Assembly: GCA_018333515.1 (NCBI GenBank)
Contig: JAGXSZ010000007.1
Location: 1 to 64,000 of the forward strand
Length of the DNA stretch: 64,000 bases
Origin: Actinomycetota bacterium
Lineage (GTDB): Bacteria; Actinomycetota; Aquicultoria; Aquicultorales; Aquicultoraceae
Reading direction: 5' to 3'
The notes under the pieces were generated by a model, which was not told where the DNA came from, searched no databases, and saw nothing but the letters and a program-made list of their open reading frames with translations. This document shows positions 1 through 9,556 of this stretch, piece by piece. Numbering within the stretch: the first letter of the stretch is position 1; each line of letters starts with the position of its first letter. A program made the translations under genes and the position numbers.

Positions 1-1417
1 CCGACACCTCCGCCGTCAGGCGCTCTTTCTCTTCGGTCCGGCGACGGCGCTCGCCGTCGATGAGGCCGAGCTCAAAAGCCAAACCCGAGAGCCTGATATC
101 CGCGTTGTCGGAGCGGAGCAGCAGGCGGTACTCGGCGCGCGAGGTAAACATCCGGTACGGCTCGTCCACCCCCTTGGTAACCAGGTCGTCGATGAGGACA
201 CCGATATAGGCCTGGGAACGGTCTAAAACAAAGGGCGCGCGTCCCTGTATTTTTAAAGCGGCGTTAATTCCCGCCATCAACCCCTGGGCCGCGGCCTCTT
301 CATATCCGGAGGTACCGTTGATCTGCCCGGCGGCATAAAGCCCCGGGACCGCTTTGGTCTCCAATGTCGGATAGAGCTGGTCCGGATAGATGAAGTCATA
401 GGCGACCGCATAGCCCGGGCGCATGATGCGGGCGTTCTCGAGGCCGGGGATAGAGCCGATTAGCTCCTCTTGGGCTTCGAGCGACAGACTCGTCGACAAG
501 CCCTGGACATATAGCTCTGCCTGGTCGATACTGTCAGGCTGCAGAAATATCGGGTGGTGCTCACGCTCGGGAAATCTCACGAACTTATCTTCTATCGAGG
601 GACAGTACCGCGCGCCGCCCGCGTGTATCGCGCCCGAATACAGCGGGGATTCTTTGACTCGCGACGCCAGAACCAGCCGCGTCCGCTCGCCGGTTTGGGT
701 TCGATAGCACGATAACGAAGACGGTGAGTAATCGTCTGTCCAAAACGAAAACGGCTCGGGCTCGACATCCGGCAGTTGCTCCTCAAGGCCGTCTAGGACG
801 ACGCTCTCCGCTGAAACACGGGGCGAAGTCCCGGTCTTAAAGCGCCCCATGCGAAAGCCGAGCGCGGAGAGGTTTGTCGAGAGTTCGTCCGAGCCGCGCT
901 CGCTGTGGCGGCCCGCATCTTCGCGGACGGCGCCGTATGCAACCCGACCTCCGAGAAATGTGCCGGTGGTGACGATAGCCGCCTCGCCCTCGAATTCCTC
1001 ATCGAAGAGCGACTTGACGACAATGCGGTCGGCCTTTTTTGCGATGCTTTCGATGTGCGCTTGGCGCACATACAGGCCTTCGGTGTGTTCGAGCAGGTAG
1101 GTCGTCCCGAGCTGGTACCGGACCCTGTCGACCAGCGCAAACGGCGCTTGCACCGCCGGACCTTTCCCCGTGTTCGACCAGCGGGAGTGGATGGTGTGCG
1201 CGTCGACCATCTTCGCCATCTCGCCGCCGAGCGCGTCGATTTCGCGGACCAACTGTCCGCGCCCGGGGCCGCCGAACGATGTATTGCACGGCAGCAGCGC
1301 AACCGCATCCAAGCTTATGGTCAGCAGCAGCGTACGGCATCCCATGCGGGCCGCGGCACTGGCGGCCTCACAGCCGGCATGCCCCGCGCCGACGACTATC
1401 ACATCAAATCTTTCCAT
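1..1417 (-). CDS. mnmG: MnmG (GidA), tRNA uridine-5-carboxymethylaminomethyl modification enzyme, C-terminus cut by window edge
   Basis: The ATG at 1417 opens a frame starting [19 protein letters not shown], the FAD-binding Rossmann motif of MnmG. An internal stretch near 900-990 reads as the family's TTGTFLGG segment. About 472 codons are present; the family is about 620 residues, so the last quarter lies outside the window. MnmG works with MnmE to install cmnm5U at the wobble position of some tRNAs. It lies 76 bp downstream of mnmE at the end of the minus-strand rpmH-to-mnmG run, which is the usual order beside bacterial origins. The frame appears uninterrupted to the window edge. Confidence 0.93.
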   Translation of the reverse strand, partial: MERFDVIVVGAGHAGCEAASAAARMGCRTLLLTISLDAVALLPCNTSFGGPGRGQLVREIDALGGEMAKMVDAHTIHSRWSNTGKGPAVQAPFALVDRVRYQLGTTYLLEHTEGLYVRQAHIESIAKKADRIVVKSLFDEEFEGEAAIVTTGTFLGGRVAYGAVREDAGRHSERGSDELSTNLSALGFRMGRFKTGTSPRVSAESVVLDGLEEQLPDVEPEPFSFWTDDYSPSSLSCYRTQTGERTRLVLASRVKESPLYSGAIHAGGARYCPSIEDKFVRFPEREHHPIFLQPDSIDQAELYVQGLSTSLSLEAQEELIGSIPGLENARIMRPGYAVAYDFIYPDQLYPTLETKAVPGLYAAGQINGTSGYEEAAAQGLMAGINAALKIQGRAPFVLDRSQAYIGVLIDDLVTKGVDEPYRMFTSRAEYRLLLRSDNADIRLSGLAFELGLIDGERRRRTEEKERLTAEVS

Positions 1418-1493
1418 CCCCAAGCACGCTCATCCTTTTGTTACACGTGAAGGCGCCAATCTCTCTTGTGTCAAGACATTTTGGCGCGCCCCC

Positions 1494-2885
1494 CTATTTT
1501 CCTATGCAAAACCGGCTGAATATCCGCCCCAGGATATCTTCCGACACCGTTTCCCCGGTAATCTCGCCGAGGTCGCTTAGGGCGTCTTTGAGAACCGTCG
1601 CGACTACCTCCTCCGGCATCGACGCCTCCAGCAACTCAAACGCTTCTCGGGTGGCGCCGACGGCGCGCTCGATGAGCTGCGCGTGGCGCGCATTCGTTAT
1701 CAGCGTCTTATCAGACATATCGATCTCGCCGGCAAAGAACAACTTCTCTATGGTGGTCTCGAGTTCGTCGATGCCGTCCCCGGTAAGCGCCGAGACCCGT
1801 GCCCGTGCTTTAAAGTTTTGCGGAAGTTCCAGCCCCGCAACCGATTTATCCTCGGGCAGGTCGGCCTTGTTTATCACGAGAACGGCCGGTTCGCTCTTTA
1901 CCTCCTCGACCAGCCCGATATCCCCGGCGCTTATGGGTCGGCTCCCGTCTATGACGCACAGGACCAGCGTCGCGGTCTTAATGGTCCTGCGCGACAACTC
2001 GACCCCGATTATCTCCACCTCGTCGACCGAATGGCGTATGCCGGCGGTGTCCTTTATCCGCAAGGGAACCCCTTTTATGCTTATTGCCTCCTCGATGACA
2101 TCGCGCGTCGTTCCCGGCACCGCCGTCACGATAGCGCGTTCTTCGCGAAGAAGCGCGTTCAACAGGCTTGATTTTCCGACATTGGGAAGCCCCACAATGG
2201 CCGCATCGATGCCCTCTCTTAGAATTCTTCCCCTGTTGGACGTCTCCCCTAAGGCTATCAGCTCTTTGTGGGCCTCTCGGAGCATGCGGCCGATGTCGTC
2301 TACCGGAAGGACTTCGATGTCTTCATCCGAGAAATCGACCGCCGCCTCGAGCTGGGCCAAGGCCTCGACGAGCGCATCGGATATGCGCCCGATCTTTTGC
2401 GATAGCCCGCCCTCGAGTTGGTCTACCGCAACCCTCAGCTGCGCTTCGGTCCGCGAGTTTATGATATCGACGACCGCTTCGGCCTGCGCTAAATCGATGC
2501 GGCCGTTTAAATAGGCGCGCAAGGTAAACTCGCCGGGCGCCGCCGGGCGTGCCCCGGCGGCGCACACCAGGTTGAGGGTCTTCTCAATTGCCGCGACGCC
2601 GCCGTGGCAATTGATTTCCACGACGTCCTCGCGGGTATAGGTGCCGGGAGCGCGCATCACCGCGATGAGCGCCTGGTCGACGTCGGAGCCGTCGGCGGGG
2701 TCGTAAATGGTCCCCAGAAGAAGGCTGTGGCTTTTTCGCCCGGCCAGAGTCGCGCCCTTGTTTCCCTTAAACATCTTTTCCGCGATATCGATAGCCGCCG
2801 GTCCGCTCAGCCGAATGATTCCGATTCCGCCTTGACCGGCGGCCGTAGATATCGCCGCAATGGTGTCGTTAACAATAATTGACAT
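1494..2885 (-). CDS. mnmE: MnmE (TrmE) tRNA modification GTPase
   Basis: 463 residues, the normal length. The N-terminal tetrahydrofolate-binding domain starts MSIIVNDTIAAIST. The central G domain shows GLPNVGKSS (G1), DTAG (G3) and NKAD (G4). The protein ends FCIGK, the invariant C-terminal Cys motif. It hydrolyses GTP in the MnmE-MnmG complex that modifies wobble uridines. It is the penultimate gene of the minus-strand cluster, separated from jag by a clear terminator at 2975-3006, so mnmE-mnmG probably has its own promoter in the 2886-2970 gap. Confidence 0.97.
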   Translation of the reverse strand: MSIIVNDTIAAISTAAGQGGIGIIRLSGPAAIDIAEKMFKGNKGATLAGRKSHSLLLGTIYDPADGSDVDQALIAVMRAPGTYTREDVVEINCHGGVAAIEKTLNLVCAAGARPAAPGEFTLRAYLNGRIDLAQAEAVVDIINSRTEAQLRVAVDQLEGGLSQKIGRISDALVEALAQLEAAVDFSDEDIEVLPVDDIGRMLREAHKELIALGETSNRGRILREGIDAAIVGLPNVGKSSLLNALLREERAIVTAVPGTTRDVIEEAISIKGVPLRIKDTAGIRHSVDEVEIIGVELSRRTIKTATLVLCVIDGSRPISAGDIGLVEEVKSEPAVLVINKADLPEDKSVAGLELPQNFKARARVSALTGDGIDELETTIEKLFFAGEIDMSDKTLITNARHAQLIERAVGATREAFELLEASMPEEVVATVLKDALSDLGEITGETVSEDILGRIFSRFCIGK

Positions 2886-2974
2886 TTACCCTCATATACC
2901 TACTCCTTGCTGCGCGTTCATATTGCATGTACAATCGTAAACTTTTAATAAACAAGCAGCTCACCGGGGAGAAA

Positions 2975-3006
2975 CAAAAACACCCGGCTCAAGAGACGCC
3001 GGGTGT
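2975..3006 (-). terminator. Rho-independent terminator after jag
   Basis: Nine-base perfect inverted repeat (ACACCCGGC at 2980-2988, GCCGGGTGT at 2998-3006), followed on the minus strand by a T-rich tract. It lies 22 bp beyond the jag stop and upstream of mnmE, so it should end the rpmH-rnpA-yidD-yidC-jag transcript. Confidence 0.85.
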
Positions 3007-3028
3007 TAAAATTTTGCTTTAAGGCAGG

Positions 3029-3643
3029 CTATCTCGGCGCGACCCTTACTTGCCGACTCGGTTCTTCTCCTTCGCTTATTGTAATCACCTCGTCGTTATC
3101 TTGCAATGCCAGGTGGACGAGTCGTCTTTCAAATGAATTCATCGGCTGCAGCACTACCGGCCTTCCGGTGTTTAGAGCCTTCTCGGCCGCACTCAGCGCA
3201 ATCTCCGTGAGGCTCTCCGCCCGGCGCTTTCGGTAATCCTCGACATCGAGCACGAGCTTCTTCTTTATGTTGTTCTTGCGCAAGACGACACCGGTGATCG
3301 TCTGAATCGCGGCGAGTGTCTCGCCCCTCTTACCAATAAGCAGCCCGGCGTTGGGGCCCGTGATGTTTATGTTGATGGTCTCACTGTCTTCGGATACGTC
3401 CACGTCGCCGCTCGCCCCCAGTTTGTCGATGAGTTCTTCGACAAAGGCGGTGGCGGGCTGCGAGCCGCTCTCCGCCACACTCACCCGGACACGCGCTTTA
3501 GCCGCGCTGATCCCGAGAAAGCCCCGGCTCCCCTCTTCTAAGACCTCTATCTCGACACTGTCGCGGCCCAATCCCAGCTCTACCAACGCCGCCTCGATTG
3601 CCTCTTCTACCGAGTTGCCCTCACTCTCAATTGCCCTTGCCAT
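3029..3643 (-). CDS. jag: Jag/KhpB RNA-binding protein (Jag_N-KH-R3H)
   Basis: 204 residues with the three-part Jag layout. The Jag_N domain is about residues 1-50 (EGNSVEEAIEAALVELG, then a GFLG turn). A KH domain containing GLLIGKRGETLAAIQ lies in the middle. A C-terminal R3H domain follows (NSFERRLVHLALQ). Family members bind RNA and influence cell elongation or division in Gram-positives, acting in the cytoplasm. The start overlaps the end of yidC by 17 bp, so the two are probably translationally coupled. Confidence 0.94.
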   Translation of the reverse strand: MARAIESEGNSVEEAIEAALVELGLGRDSVEIEVLEEGSRGFLGISAAKARVRVSVAESGSQPATAFVEELIDKLGASGDVDVSEDSETININITGPNAGLLIGKRGETLAAIQTITGVVLRKNNIKKKLVLDVEDYRKRRAESLTEIALSAAEKALNTGRPVVLQPMNSFERRLVHLALQDNDEVITISEGEEPSRQVRVAPR

Positions 3644-4307
3644 TAGCGACCTCCGCTTGTTTTGCCAGCCTCAGGGTTACGTATTGCTGAGCTATCGTCC
3701 AGACATTTGTGGTTATCCAATATAATAGGACTCCCGTCGGCAGAGTCCAAGCGAAAAATACCATTAACGGCATGAGTATCAGGCCTATGCGCTGTTGCTG
3801 AGGGTCGGTCGTCATCATCTTCTGCGGTATATAGGTGGTAAGCGCCATCAACACAATCAGTATAAAATATGGAAAAAATACGACGATTCCTTCCCCAAAT
3901 ACCGCGCTCGGCTTTGTCCCGAGCCCGAAGATACCGAGCGATGTCGCCTCTAAGAGGTCCTTGTTCTTCATTAACATCTGAAACAAGGCGAAAAATACCG
4001 GCATTTGCAGCAGGAGCGGGAAGCAACCGCCAAATGGGTTGACCTTGTGCTCCGCATAAAACTTGAGCATCTCCTTCTGGAGTTTCTCTTTGTTGTCTTT
4101 ATATTTTTCCTGGAGTTCCTTTAGTTTTGGCTGGAGCCGCTGCATCTCATACATCGACTTGGTCTGCTTTATCGTCAGCGGCAATATTACGATTCTTATA
4201 GCCACAGTCAGCAGGATTATGGCCACGCCATAATCGTTAACGTATAAATAAAAAAATTCCATGACCTCTTTGAGCAGGTCTATTAAGCCATTCCAAAGGC
4301 TCATCAA
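3627..4307 (-). CDS. yidC: YidC/Oxa1-type membrane protein insertase
   Basis: 226 residues, the short form without the large periplasmic P1 domain of Gram-negative YidC. There are about five hydrophobic segments. An Arg lies in the first core helix (TVAIRIVILPLTI) and a charged cytoplasmic hairpin follows (QPKLKELQEKYKDNKEKLQ). The motif NPFGGCFPLLLQMPVFFALF is typical of the family. It inserts membrane proteins alone or with SecYEG. No lipobox is visible at the N-terminus, unlike many Firmicutes SpoIIIJ proteins. Confidence 0.95.
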   Translation of the reverse strand: MMSLWNGLIDLLKEVMEFFYLYVNDYGVAIILLTVAIRIVILPLTIKQTKSMYEMQRLQPKLKELQEKYKDNKEKLQKEMLKFYAEHKVNPFGGCFPLLLQMPVFFALFQMLMKNKDLLEATSLGIFGLGTKPSAVFGEGIVVFFPYFILIVLMALTTYIPQKMMTTDPQQQRIGLILMPLMVFFAWTLPTGVLLYWITTNVWTIAQQYVTLRLAKQAEVANGKGN

Positions 4308-4321
4308 ACAAAAAACCCCCT

Positions 4322-4534
4322 TTATTTAACTGGGTCGTGCCCCCCGGGAGAGAAGGGGTGACACCGTAATATTCTTCCGGCCGCCATCAACCCGCCCCTT
4401 ATCACGCCGTGTTTTTGAATCGCTTGGAGCGCGTAGCTGGAACACGATGGGTAAAACCGGCACGATGGTGGAAATAGCGGGGATATGGTCTTCTGATAGA
4501 CATTTATCACGCCTATCATCAATCTCTTCATCAT
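4322..4534 (-). CDS. yidD: YidD membrane protein insertion efficiency factor
   Basis: 70 residues with the family core [23 protein letters not shown] and the conserved [12 protein letters not shown] near the end. It is proposed to assist YidC insertion at the inner face of the membrane. It lies 14 bp upstream of yidC and overlaps the rnpA end by 4 bp, as in most bacteria with this cluster. Confidence 0.95.
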   Translation of the reverse strand: MMKRLMIGVINVYQKTISPLFPPSCRFYPSCSSYALQAIQKHGVIRGGLMAAGRILRCHPFSPGGHDPVK

Positions 4535-4884
4535 CTCTCTTCCCTCAGCAGCCCGGCTTTGCTTAAAACATCAATAAAAGCCTTTTCAACTTCGTGAAAA
4601 GACTTTCCCTTTGCCGCGTGTCTTGCGATGAAGACTAAATCATATCCCTCTTTGATTCTTGCCTCATTTTTTCTAAAGGACTCTTTTATCAATCGCTTTA
4701 TGCGATTTCTTACGACCGCCGTGCCGACTCTCCGCGAGATCGATGTTCCCGCGCGCGTTACGTCGGATTCCTTTTTTAAAAAATATAAAGCCAGCTCTCT
4801 GTTCGCGACCGACCCGCCGCGCGAATATACCTCTCCGTATTCCTTGCCGACGGTCAGCCGAGTATCTCTGCGCATCGCATGCAC
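4531..4884 (-). CDS. rnpA: RNase P protein component
   Basis: 117 residues with the RnpA signature [21 protein letters not shown], which contacts the RNase P RNA. The protein helps 5' maturation of tRNAs. The open frame begins with GTG at 4884 directly after the rpmH stop codon. An ATG nine bases further in (4875), giving MRRDTRL, is an equally plausible start; no strong ribosome site separates the two. Coupling to rpmH is likely. Confidence 0.94.
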   Translation of the reverse strand: MHAMRRDTRLTVGKEYGEVYSRGGSVANRELALYFLKKESDVTRAGTSISRRVGTAVVRNRIKRLIKESFRKNEARIKEGYDLVFIARHAAKGKSFHEVEKAFIDVLSKAGLLREER

Positions 4885-5019
4885 TTAGGCGGTTAGCCTC
4901 GCCCTGTTTTTTCTGCGGCGATTGGCGATGATCTTTCTTCCCGCCCTGGTACGCATCCTTATGCGAAAGCCGTGTGTCTTTTTTCTTTTTCTTTTATTCG
5001 GTTGATATGTCCGCTTCAA
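4885..5019 (-). CDS. rpmH: Ribosomal protein bL34
   Basis: 44 residues, translated directly from the minus strand: starts [19 protein letters not shown], with RMRTRAGRK in the middle and ending ARLTA. It begins with TTG at 5019, preceded by AAGGAG at the correct distance (5025-5030). It is first gene of the rpmH-rnpA-yidD-yidC-jag run and borders the candidate origin. Confidence 0.95.
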   Translation of the reverse strand: MKRTYQPNKRKRKKTHGFRIRMRTRAGRKIIANRRRKNRARLTA

Positions 5020-5836
5020 GGTGACTCCTTAATATAAAAAGAACAGGCTATATTATATTGCTCTCTAGCTGCTGGTGTCAAGGATTTTACCGTTCGGTGT
5101 CGCTTATGGGCGCCCGCTCACGGCACCAAGGATATGGCTCCGACTTAAATATATGCCGGGGGCGGGCGTTCGCCGCGCCGTAATAATTATTTTCCATGGA
5201 TTTTTTATAAAGCCGGCCAAAAATACTATCCCGGGTATCCGAATGTTCGGTGTGTCCGCGCCGCAATCGTTCGCCCGTATATTGTGGATAATGTTAATAA
5301 CTTTTTCTATCGCCTTTATTTGCATGTTTTCCTATTCGTCTTGAGACGCAATTATTGCCCCTTCTAAAAACCTTTTATTTATATTGCTTTTAAAATTCGC
5401 TGCTCAGATAGGGTAAAATATTTCGCGCGCCGTCGTCGTTATTATTTATTAAACGAGCCCCTCTTGGTGGGGCGGTTTCGGGTTTTCTTTAAAAAAACGG
5501 AGTTTTCCACAGGAGCCGGCTACTTAAAACACTTCTTGTCTTTTTGGAAAGCCAATTTATGGGTTATTCTTTTTCTACAAGCCGTTCGATGAAATACTTT
5601 CTAATGTTTTCCAAGACTTTTCCACAGCTGTGTATATTTATGTGTAAAACTTTACTCTTTCGCCAGCATTTTTATTGTCAAAACGATTTCGCCGGCCTTT
5701 CGTTTTGATACAATCAAAGATAGAGTCTTTACATAAAACAGCCCGCTTACGTCGAGATTTTTCGTTTTTATAGATTTTAATGTATTGTTAATAACTCAGG
5801 GGATAAGTTGGGTTAAGAATATTTATTGGACGGGAC
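5020..5836. other. oriC: Candidate replication origin (oriC) with DnaA boxes
   Basis: This 0.8-kb AT-rich gap separates the divergent rpmH and dnaA arms and holds no convincing gene. A perfect DnaA box occurs at 5283-5291 (TGTGGATAA, minus orientation). Variants TTTTCCACA occur at 5503-5511 and 5618-5626, and TGTGTAAAA at 5641-5649. The stretch around 5370-5450 is A/T-rich and could be the unwinding element. Position between rpmH and dnaA matches oriC in many bacteria, but strand-skew data would be needed for proof. Confidence 0.75.
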
Positions 5837-6685
5837 ATGGAAAGCCATTTTTTACGCTTCATTAATAATTTAGAGGCTGCCGAGGGTTCCGCGGTCAAAG
5901 AGACGGCGGTTGAGCCGCCTAAGGTTTTAGACGACGCCGTCTCCGCCGCCGTAGAGCCGTCAGGCCGGCTCAACAATATCGCCAGGCTTGCTATTTATGA
6001 TACCTTTATGGCCGCGCCGCGCGTTGTGGAATTAAATTTGAAGGATTATGACGATTTTATTAATCTTCTTGCCGCTAAAACCTACCAATACTCCAAAGAG
6101 ATAGGGGGAAATGTTCCTTACACGATCTTACGAGAAGCGATCGAAAATCTAATACACGCATATTTTAAAGATATAGTCATAAGTATTTATAACAATGGAA
6201 ACACGGTGCGTATTTCAGACCAAGGCCCGGGAATAAAAAACAAGGATAAGGCGTGCGAACCCGGTTTTTCAACAGCCACCCCCCATATGAAACAATATAT
6301 AAAAGGGGTCGGCTCCGGATTGCCTATTATCAGAGAGACAATAACATTCCTCGGCGGTGCCATCGAGGTGGAAGACAACCTCGACACCGGAACGGTAATA
6401 ACGCTGAGCGTTCCCAATAAAGTAGCCGCCGCGAGCCGCGAACAAACCCCTGTTCCGGCGGAAATAGCACTAAATAAACGCCAAAAACAGGTTCTCTTTT
6501 TGATAATGGAGATAGGCTCTACCGGACCATCCAAAGTCTCCGCCGAACTCGGCATAGGCCTTAGCACCGCACACCGCGATTTGATATACTTGGAAGATAA
6601 ATCTCTAATTTCCTCTGATGAACAGGGTAAAAGAGTTCTCACATCGTTAGGGATAGAATACTTAGACAATATTCTCAACCAATAG
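5837..6685 (+). CDS. GHKL ATPase with C-terminal winged helix, encoded between oriC and dnaA
   Basis: 282 residues. The GHKL (histidine-kinase-like) ATP site is complete: N box [13 protein letters not shown]1 box ISDQGPGI, F-box-like FSTA and G2 box GVGSGLPII. No phospho-acceptor His domain, sensor or membrane segment precedes it. Residues 1-60 are low-complexity and acidic. The last 75 residues look like a winged helix-turn-helix ([20 protein letters not shown]). It could be a serine kinase or anti-sigma-like regulator, or an ATP-sensing DNA-binding protein. Ending 4 bp before dnaA, it is probably co-transcribed with it and could act at the origin or on dnaA expression; that role is inference. 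Confidence 0.8.
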   Translation: MESHFLRFINNLEAAEGSAVKETAVEPPKVLDDAVSAAVEPSGRLNNIARLAIYDTFMAAPRVVELNLKDYDDFINLLAAKTYQYSKEIGGNVPYTILREAIENLIHAYFKDIVISIYNNGNTVRISDQGPGIKNKDKACEPGFSTATPHMKQYIKGVGSGLPIIRETITFLGGAIEVEDNLDTGTVITLSVPNKVAAASREQTPVPAEIALNKRQKQVLFLIMEIGSTGPSKVSAELGIGLSTAHRDLIYLEDKSLISSDEQGKRVLTSLGIEYLDNILNQ

Positions 6686-6689
6686 GCGG

Positions 6690-8048
6690 GTGTCTTTTTT
6701 CTTGCTAAACCAGCTCGATCACATCTGGAACGAAGTACTCAAAATAATAAAAAACCAGCTCAACCCACCCACCTTTAATGCCTGGTTTGAGAGTACTAAG
6801 CCTGCTCTAATAGAAGACGACTCCATTACCATCTTCGCTCCGAGCCCTTTCGCTAAAGAATGGCTCGAGACGCGCTACAGCAGCCTTATAGAAGACGCTC
6901 TCTTCCAGGTCCTCGCGGAGGAGATGTTTATAAAGGTCGTCGTCGATGAAAATGCCGGGCAGACGCCGGAAAAACAGGATGAAAAGCGTCAAAAGACGCC
7001 GGAAAATAATAGACGTCCCATAAATCTAAACGAAAAATATACTTTTGATTCTTTTGTTATAGGGGGAAGCAACCGGTTTGCGCACGCCGCGGCCCTCGCT
7101 GTCGCGGAGTCTCCCTCAAAAGCGTATAATCCGCTTTTTATATATGGGGGCGTGGGGCTCGGTAAGACCCACCTCCTCCAGGCCATCGTATATTACGCGC
7201 TAAAACATCATCCGTCTCTTAAAATAAAATATGTCTCGTGTGAAAAATTCACCCGCGATTTTATCAATTCCATCCGGGACAAAGACAAAATCACCGGCTT
7301 TCAAAAACGTTACCGGGACAATGACATACTCCTTGTCGATGATATACAGTTTCTCGAGAACAAGGAGGCGACGCAGGAGGAATTTTTTCACACTTTTAAT
7401 ACTCTTCACGGAGCCAACAAACAGATCGTGCTCTCTAGCGACCGGCCTCCGAAAGATATAGCGACCCTTGAGGACCGTCTCCGCTCTCGTTTTGAGTGGG
7501 GTCTCATAACCGACATACAACCCCCCGACCTCGAGACCAGAATCGCCATATTAGATAAGAAAGCCCAACTAGAAAACTTATCCGTAGACAAGGATGTTCT
7601 CGAGTTTGTCGCGTCGCGCATACAATCCAACATCCGTGAACTCGAAGGCGCGCTCATCCGCATCATCGCTTTTTCAAACTTGAATAAGGAGAAATTAACG
7701 AGAACTCTTGCGGAGACCGTACTTAAGGACATCTTTCCCAACCGGGCCGGCCGCCCTATATCCATACATACTATCCAGTCCGAAGTGTGTAAATATTTCA
7801 ACCTATCTAAGACACAATTAGTTGGAAATAAGCGCTCACAGGATATTGTCTATCCGCGGCAGCTGGCCATGTATCTCGCGCGTGAACTGACCGACATGAG
7901 TCTTCCAAAAATTGGCGAAGAGTTTGGCGGCCGCGATCACACAACGGTTATGTATGCGAACTCCAAGGTAAATAAGATGATAAGCACGAGCCGGGAAGTA
8001 TATAATCAAATTCAAGAATTGACAAATCGTATAAAGCAGAAGACTTAA
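6690..8048 (+). CDS. dnaA: Chromosomal replication initiator DnaA
   Basis: 452 residues. Domain I starts [15 protein letters not shown]. Domain III has Walker [14 protein letters not shown] and Walker B LLVDDIQF. Domain IV carries the box-binding helix [11 protein letters not shown]. DnaA opens oriC and loads the replisome. The frame opens with GTG at 6690; the TTG at 6702 (MLNQLDHIW) is an alternative, and neither has a strong ribosome site, which suggests coupling to the upstream ATPase gene. Confidence 0.97.
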   Translation: MSFFLLNQLDHIWNEVLKIIKNQLNPPTFNAWFESTKPALIEDDSITIFAPSPFAKEWLETRYSSLIEDALFQVLAEEMFIKVVVDENAGQTPEKQDEKRQKTPENNRRPINLNEKYTFDSFVIGGSNRFAHAAALAVAESPSKAYNPLFIYGGVGLGKTHLLQAIVYYALKHHPSLKIKYVSCEKFTRDFINSIRDKDKITGFQKRYRDNDILLVDDIQFLENKEATQEEFFHTFNTLHGANKQIVLSSDRPPKDIATLEDRLRSRFEWGLITDIQPPDLETRIAILDKKAQLENLSVDKDVLEFVASRIQSNIRELEGALIRIIAFSNLNKEKLTRTLAETVLKDIFPNRAGRPISIHTIQSEVCKYFNLSKTQLVGNKRSQDIVYPRQLAMYLARELTDMSLPKIGEEFGGRDHTTVMYANSKVNKMISTSREVYNQIQELTNRIKQKT

Positions 8049-8236
8049 AACCTGTTGATATATCTGTTAATAATAGTTGAAATTTTTTTTACTAAGAGTT
8101 TACACATTTTTCATCAGTACTTTTTTTACAGGTTGAAGACGCGGCCGAAGTGCGCAAATAGGTGTTATTAACACAATTAACAGCGCCTATTAATTACAAC
8201 TATACTTATTTATATAAAATATTAATAGGAGGAAGT

Positions 8237-9334
8237 GTGAATATACAAATATCACAAGAAGAATTAAACAGAGCCGTTCAAACCGTACAGAAGGCCGTCT
8301 CGCCGAGGGCGCTGCTTCCTGTTTTAAGCGGTGTTCATTTTAAGGCGGCCAACGGTATGTTGCACTTATACGCGACCGACTTGGAATTATCGATAAAGTG
8401 TGTTCTGCCCGCAACGGTGAGAGAAGAAGGAGAGACGGTGATTCCCGCGCGGCTGTTAGGAGAGATAGTAAAGAATCTACCCGCCGGCAATATTGAAATA
8501 GTCAGCGATGATAAGGGCGGCAATATAAAAATTATCAGCTTGAATGCGGTCTTCGATATTCGTTCATACTCGCCCTCCGACTTTCCGAAGTTTCCGAATA
8601 TAACAGGCCATAGCGGTGTTAAGATAAGCGGCCGGGTCTTATCGGACGTGATAAAGCACGTCATTAAGGCGGTTTCAAGAGACGAAACGCGCCCTATCTT
8701 GAGCGGCGTGTTGATCAATATCGATAAGGGTCACCTTAAGATGGTCGCGACCGACAGCTATAGGCTTTCCATAAAAGATGTGGCGGTAGAGGGGCTCGAC
8801 GCGACCCAGAGTAGCGCCGTTATTCCCGGACGCTGTCTCGACGAGGTCTCAAAAGCGGTCGGTGATAAAGACGTGGAGATTATTTTAGAGCCCAATCTGG
8901 TCTATTTCGACCTCGGAGATACGGTTATAATCTCGCGCCTCATCGAAGGGCAATTTCCCAACTATCAGCAACTGCTGCCGAGCGATTGCGATTTAAGGGT
9001 GAAATTCAGCCGACAAGACCTCATCGCCGGCGTGCGAAGGGTCGCTCTTTTAGCGCAAAGCACCTCGCTGGTGAAGATGAAGATAGACAATAATGAGGTC
9101 GAGATATCGGCGATATCCCAAGACCTCGGCTCCGCGATAGAAAGGGTTTCGGCGAAGACCTTTGGGGAGGGAATAGAGATCGCCTTCAACGCGAACTATT
9201 TATTAGACGGCCTTCAATCTATCGGCGAAGATGAAATAAATATTGAATTAAACAGCCCACTCAAGCCCGGGCTCGTAAGGCCGGTCCAAGACCGGGGTTT
9301 TATATATTTAATAATGCCGGTTAGAATAGGCTGA
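8237..9334 (+). CDS. dnaN: DNA polymerase III beta sliding clamp
   Basis: 365 residues, normal length, beginning MNIQISQEELNRAVQTVQKAVSPR and ending YLIMPVRIG. I chose the GTG at 8237 because AGGAGGA lies at 8227-8233; the frame is open 75 bp further upstream but that part is AT-rich leader. The clamp confers processivity on Pol III. The 188-bp dnaA-dnaN gap is very AT-rich and contains one weak DnaA-box-like GTTTACACA at 8098-8106, so origin function could extend here. Confidence 0.96.
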   Translation: MNIQISQEELNRAVQTVQKAVSPRALLPVLSGVHFKAANGMLHLYATDLELSIKCVLPATVREEGETVIPARLLGEIVKNLPAGNIEIVSDDKGGNIKIISLNAVFDIRSYSPSDFPKFPNITGHSGVKISGRVLSDVIKHVIKAVSRDETRPILSGVLINIDKGHLKMVATDSYRLSIKDVAVEGLDATQSSAVIPGRCLDEVSKAVGDKDVEIILEPNLVYFDLGDTVIISRLIEGQFPNYQQLLPSDCDLRVKFSRQDLIAGVRRVALLAQSTSLVKMKIDNNEVEISAISQDLGSAIERVSAKTFGEGIEIAFNANYLLDGLQSIGEDEINIELNSPLKPGLVRPVQDRGFIYLIMPVRIG

Positions 9335-9337
9335 TAG

Positions 9338-9553
9338 ATGAGGGAAGTCGTTGTGGAGCCCGGAACTAAATTGGAGCAGCTTTTGAAATATGCCGACCTC
9401 GCCTCAACGGGCGGAGAGGCAAAATACCTTATTCAAGGCGGGTTTGTCGATGTTAACGGCAAAAAAGAAACTAGAAGGGGTTATAAAATAAAAGCGGGAG
9501 ACATTGTCGAGGTCGAAGACGACGTGTTGGGTGTCTCTTTGTTATTGAAATAA
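9338..9553 (+). CDS. yaaA: S4-domain protein YaaA/RlbA
   Basis: 71 residues forming one S4 RNA-binding domain ([22 protein letters not shown], then [17 protein letters not shown]). It occupies the standard slot between dnaN and recF in Gram-positive bacteria and is thought to act in ribosome assembly. It lies 3 bp after dnaN and 3 bp before recF, clearly one operon. Confidence 0.92.
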   Translation: MREVVVEPGTKLEQLLKYADLASTGGEAKYLIQGGFVDVNGKKETRRGYKIKAGDIVEVEDDVLGVSLLLK

Positions 9554-9556
9554 TGT

